Origin: JAHFOW01 sp964370795
GTDB taxonomy: Bacteria > Planctomycetota > Brocadiia > Brocadiales > Brocadiaceae
Assembly: GCA_964370795.1 (NCBI GenBank)
Contig: CAYJME010000141.1
Span: 1 to 8,988, forward strand
DNA: 8,988 nt
Reading direction: 5' to 3'
Both the position numbers and the translations under genes were made by a program. The notes under the pieces were generated by a model. That model ran no database searches, was not told the DNA's origin, and saw nothing but the letters and a program-made list of their open reading frames with translations. Shown here piece by piece: positions 6,809 through 8,988 of the stretch (position 1 is the first letter of the stretch; every line of letters begins with the position of its first letter).

Positions 6809-7454
6809 GGGAAATATTTTTTATAATCACTACAACTGCGCCGCTGGTCTTTATATTGACGGCAGAGGTTAAATCCATCTCCCGAATGCGTTCTCTGGGG
6901 AGGGAGAGGTTTTCACATACAAACATCCGTCTCTTGCGAATGCCTTCTTCCAGGAGTCTGCGTGCAATAACGGAAGGTGTGTTTTTAGGGTCGGTCAGGA
7001 CTCCAACCTTTTCGTACTTTCTGACTTTTTTCACCAGGTGTGCATATTCGTTGTCTCTTCCGTGTAAACTGATAAAGCAGGCGTCCTCCCAACTTTCGCC
7101 AATTGTGGCAAAGGCAAGCTGCATGCTGCTGATTCCCGGTATGATAGCACATGATTCGCGTCCCAATAATTTTACAATCATCTTTGTATAACTGAAGAAA
7201 CAGGGATCCCCACCCACCAGCACCACTACTTGTTTTGTCGTTCGCCATTCTGAGATTTTATCGACCAATGCACGATAGTTTTTTTCTATAATAATTTTCT
7301 TTGTTTCAATTTCAGGGAAAAGTTTTAATAAGCGACGGCTCCCCACGAGGACATCGGCCTTTTTTATGTTGTAGATCGCTTTGGGGGGAATGAATCCCAT
7401 AAGTCCGGGCCCGCAACCTACGATGATGACTTTGTTTTTGTGTTGTTCAGCCAT
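6795..7454 (-). CDS. cbiE: Cobalt-precorrin-7 C5-methyltransferase (CbiE, stand-alone)
   Basis: A 219-residue SAM-dependent methylase of the CbiE/CobL-N group, which methylates C5 of the corrin ring. Supporting motifs are VGCGPG (12-17), LVGGDPCFFSY (79-89), PGISSMQLAFA (106-116) followed by WEDA and SLHGRD (129-134), and ENLSLPRERI (181-190). In many organisms CbiE is fused to, or next to, CbiT, which performs the C15 methylation and C12 acetate decarboxylation. Here the protein ends after the CbiE domain and no cbiT is present anywhere in the window. The ATG at 7452-7454 lies 37 bp inside the 3' end of cbiD, and its frame has no later start codon ahead of the nucleotide-binding motif, so the long overlap is probably real. 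It overlaps cbiL by 14 bp. Confidence 0.93.
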   Translation of the reverse strand: MAEQHKNKVIIVGCGPGLMGFIPPKAIYNIKKADVLVGSRRLLKLFPEIETKKIIIEKNYRALVDKISEWRTTKQVVVLVGGDPCFFSYTKMIVKLLGRESCAIIPGISSMQLAFATIGESWEDACFISLHGRDNEYAHLVKKVRKYEKVGVLTDPKNTPSVIARRLLEEGIRKRRMFVCENLSLPRERIREMDLTSAVNIKTSGAVVVIIKNISHEKR

Positions 7455-8533
7455 GCTTGAGCGCTTCTGGAAATGCCAATTACCGAGCCTTTCATATCGA
7501 ATAAAATAATACCAGCCTCCGGGGAATCAGGCGGCTGTTTGTCCTTACAAAATTCAAGTACTTTGGTTTCTATTTTTTCTGCTACTTCATGCATAAGGGA
7601 AAGATTTCCACAATTCCTGAGTATTTCCACGATACCCTCAACCGTCGTATCTTGCTGAAGGGCATCAGGCAATATATTTGCAGATTGGCTTTGCCGAATA
7701 ATACCAATGAGTATATCGTTTGCCGGTTGAGAGACCGCGCTGTGGGTATGAAAATCCCCCCGTATCAACTTGACTAATTTACCCGGATGGCCTGCAAGGA
7801 TAACCCTTTTAAAATGCCTTTTCACGGCGGCCTCCAGCATAAAGCCAACAAAATTACTCATCTGGACAACCTGGTCAGCGGGAATATCCGTCAGGCTATG
7901 AATAGAACGCTCGCCTATATTTCCCGGCACAAACACGACTGTTTCATATCCGTACCCGCGGGCAATGTCAAGTCCGCATAAGAGTGAATGTTTAAAGGCA
8001 TCTTCCGACATGGGACGGACGATACCTGTTGTGCCAATGATGGAAATACCGCCGACGATACCCAGTCTGAAATTAAATGTTTTTTCTGCGAGCAGTTTTC
8101 CATTGGGCACAGAGATGATGATTTTAACCCCAGTGCCTTCTCCAACAACCTCGCGCACTGCGTGTTCAATCATGCGCCGTGGGACGGGATTGATTGCCGC
8201 CTGGCCTATAGCCACCTGCAATCCCGGTTTGGTTATCCGCCCGACTCCTTCACCTCCGTCAATTTCTATCGTATTGATATCGTTTCGTTCAACCCGTGCA
8301 TGTATTTTACATCCATGGGTTATATCCGGGTCGTCTCCCGCATCCTTCTGCACGGAACACTCAGATGTGTATTGTGACAACTGTTTATCCAGGATTTTTA
8401 CGCAGAGTGTTACGCCTATTGGCGTGTTAATTTCCACCTCATCGGGGATATTGCCCTGAAACAACCCTATCGTTGCCGCCCTGGCCGCTGCAGTTGCACA
8501 ACTTCCCGTGGTATAACCAGACCGTAAAGACAC
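7418..8533 (-). CDS. cbiD: Cobalt-precorrin-5B C1-methyltransferase
   Basis: A 371-residue CbiD, the C1-methylating enzyme of the anaerobic cobalamin route; its presence argues for the cobalt-early pathway. Family signatures run in order: LRSGYTTGSCATAAARAA (3-20), KDAGDDPDITHG (63-74), GGEGVGRITKPGL (93-105), INPVPRRMI (114-122), GIVGGISIIGTTGIVRPMS (158-176), PGNIGE (203-208), QMSNFVGFML (224-233) and AGHPGKLVKLIRGDFHTHS (247-265). Length is normal. The start is GTG (8531-8533), forced because the same frame meets a stop at 8558-8560 with no ATG between and because LRSGYTTG is the usual N terminus. No Shine-Dalgarno sequence is evident. It is the first gene of the operon, with a strong promoter about 60 nt upstream, and its 3' end overlaps cbiE by 37 bp. 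No B12-riboswitch signature was found in the leader. Confidence 0.95.
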   Translation of the reverse strand: MSLRSGYTTGSCATAAARAATIGLFQGNIPDEVEINTPIGVTLCVKILDKQLSQYTSECSVQKDAGDDPDITHGCKIHARVERNDINTIEIDGGEGVGRITKPGLQVAIGQAAINPVPRRMIEHAVREVVGEGTGVKIIISVPNGKLLAEKTFNFRLGIVGGISIIGTTGIVRPMSEDAFKHSLLCGLDIARGYGYETVVFVPGNIGERSIHSLTDIPADQVVQMSNFVGFMLEAAVKRHFKRVILAGHPGKLVKLIRGDFHTHSAVSQPANDILIGIIRQSQSANILPDALQQDTTVEGIVEILRNCGNLSLMHEVAEKIETKVLEFCKDKQPPDSPEAGIILFDMKGSVIGISRSAQAWLNNTKTKSSS

Positions 8534-8598
8534 AGAGATAACCCAAAAAGTGAAATTTTAATAACGGTATTTTCATATCAATAAGATTAAGGCGATGA

Positions 8599-8627
8599 AT
8601 TATATATTATACCGGAAGGCAGGTCAA
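8599..8627 (-). promoter_or_regulatory. Near-consensus sigma70 promoter of the cbiD-cbiE-cbiL operon
   Basis: On the minus strand TTGACC (8627-8622) is followed after exactly 17 bp by a perfect TATAAT (8604-8599). This is the best promoter match in the window (5/6 and 6/6). Transcription would start near 8592, giving a leader of about 58 nt before the GTG of cbiD. A leader this short leaves no room for a cobalamin riboswitch (usually around 200 nt), so expression from this promoter is likely either constitutive or controlled by a protein. Confidence 0.7.
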
Positions 8628-8717
8628 GGATTTCACAAAAGAGACTACTTTTTCAAAAAACTAAATTGTTACGATTTTGAGTTTTTCATGTAACGTTGAG
8701 GAGTATCAATATTGTAG

Positions 8718-8757
8718 AACGAAGCGGTGCTTCGTTATGGGTGAAGTACGCCTTCGC
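8718..8757. repeat. Tandem pair of GAAG/CTTC hairpins
   Basis: AACGAAGC and GCTTCGTT form a perfect 8-bp stem on a GGT loop (8718-8736). Twenty-two bases later GTGAAG and CTTCGC form a similar 6-bp stem (one G-T pair) on a TACGC loop (8741-8757). The shared GAAG-N5-CTTC core at a 22-bp offset suggests duplicated units. The pair lies about 115 bp upstream of the cbiD promoter and is too far away to be its core regulatory site. Confidence 0.45.
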
Positions 8758-8832
8758 TCTCTATAAAAAGTCGTTTTGTTTTTACTGACAAAACAAAACT
8801 TAATTATAATGTTAATGAATTTCAAACACGGA

Positions 8833-8854
8833 GGGCAAACCTTTAGATTTGCTT
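8833..8854. repeat. Decayed palindrome GGGCAAACC/GATTTGCTT
   Basis: GGGCAAACC (8833-8841) and GATTTGCTT (8846-8854) pair around a TTTA loop with one mismatch (C/A) and two G-T pairs. This pattern fits an originally perfect palindrome that has drifted. No second copy lies in this window, so its status as a dispersed repeat cannot be shown here. Confidence 0.3.
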
Positions 8855-8893
8855 CGGAGTTGGTTCAGGTTGGTAAGGTAAAATAGATCATAA

Positions 8894-8981
8894 TTATAAG
8901 CCCTTGATATAGATTGGTTTCCCATTTTACTCTATATATGACTTTGTTGATTAATTAGCAATTTACCAAGGGCAGTTATAA
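8894..8981. repeat. Split inverted repeat TTATAAGCCCTTG / CAAGGGCagTTATAA
   Basis: The 13-bp arm at 8894-8906 is matched in inverted orientation at 8967-8981, with two extra bases (AG) in the middle of the second arm. Sixty bases lie between the arms. The arrangement could be the ends of a very small non-autonomous element or a chance AT-rich match. The window stops 7 bp after it, so any outer boundary or target duplication cannot be examined. Confidence 0.3.
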
Positions 8982-8988
8982 GATAGTA

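Larger units (their letters stand above)
8534..8988. other. 455-bp gene-free region upstream of the cobalamin operon
   Basis: No supported gene lies here. The region holds the operon promoter (8599-8627) and, farther out, a series of hairpins: 8718-8757 (two tandem), 8773-8794 (GTTTTGT/ACAAAAC, 7 bp, 8-nt loop) and 8833-8854 (a decayed palindrome). It also contains a split inverted repeat at 8894-8906 and 8967-8981. A 32-codon plus-strand frame at 8595-8693 overlaps the promoter and looks like chance. No cobalamin riboswitch core (CAGTGGC on the plus strand) was found. The density of unrelated palindromes suggests accumulated remnants of small non-coding repeats. Confidence 0.6.

Noticed and set aside
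7965..8459. Plus-strand 164-codon ORF inside cbiD
   Set aside because: cbiD on the opposite strand shows full family motifs across this interval, so the plus frame is a shadow.
8595..8693. Plus-strand ATG frame of 32 codons in the gene-free region
   Set aside because: It overlaps the near-consensus minus-strand promoter, has no ribosome site, and its peptide is low-information.
8534..8988. Possible cobalamin riboswitch upstream of cbiD
   Set aside because: I looked for the B12-box core on the minus strand and found none; the promoter also sits too close to the gene for a full riboswitch leader.

Overview
The window (8,988 bp, moderately AT-rich) carries seven intact protein genes, one WD40 pseudogene fragment, one doubtful small ORF, and several non-coding stretches rich in short palindromes. 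No rRNA, tRNA, CRISPR array, transposase or phage gene was found. The anaerobic (cobalt-early) corrin genes, the large exported propeller protein and the CxxCxxCC proteins suit an anaerobic Gram-negative-type bacterium. An anammox-type planctomycete (Brocadia/Kuenenia-like) is my best guess, but no phylogenetic marker is present, so the assignment is tentative.

Layout. Positions 1-129 are a leader with two abutting hairpins. Positions 130-1362 (+) encode an HI0933/YhiN-family flavoprotein. Positions 1363-1545 hold a possible 39-codon ORF and a candidate promoter. Positions 1546-4719 (+) encode an exported 1,057-residue protein made almost entirely of 20 RCC1-type beta-propeller repeats of about 50 residues, encoded by a 150-bp DNA tandem repeat. 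Positions 4720-5130 hold a palindromic repeat copy, a WD40 remnant on the minus strand, and then an operator-like dyad plus a sigma70-like promoter. Positions 5131-6005 (+) encode two translationally coupled YkgJ/CxxCxxCC-family proteins. Positions 6006-6103 hold a second copy of the palindrome. Positions 6104-8533 (-) are a compact cobalamin operon transcribed cbiD > cbiE > cbiL with overlapping genes. Positions 8534-8988 have no gene but contain a near-consensus promoter for the operon and several hairpins.

How the genes work together. The three minus-strand genes encode methyltransferases of the corrin ring: C20 (CbiL), C1 (CbiD) and C5 (CbiE). CbiT and the remaining pathway enzymes are not here and must be elsewhere if the route is complete. 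No cobalamin riboswitch was seen upstream of cbiD. The two YkgJ proteins form a bicistron of unknown function. The flavoprotein, the RCC1 protein and the other genes have no evident functional link.

No clearly new multi-gene system is visible. The best leads are the RCC1 array with its homogenised 5' repeats and periodic loop insertions, the palindrome found in both convergent gaps, the WD40 relic ending at that palindrome, and the dyad beside the ykgJ-pair promoter.
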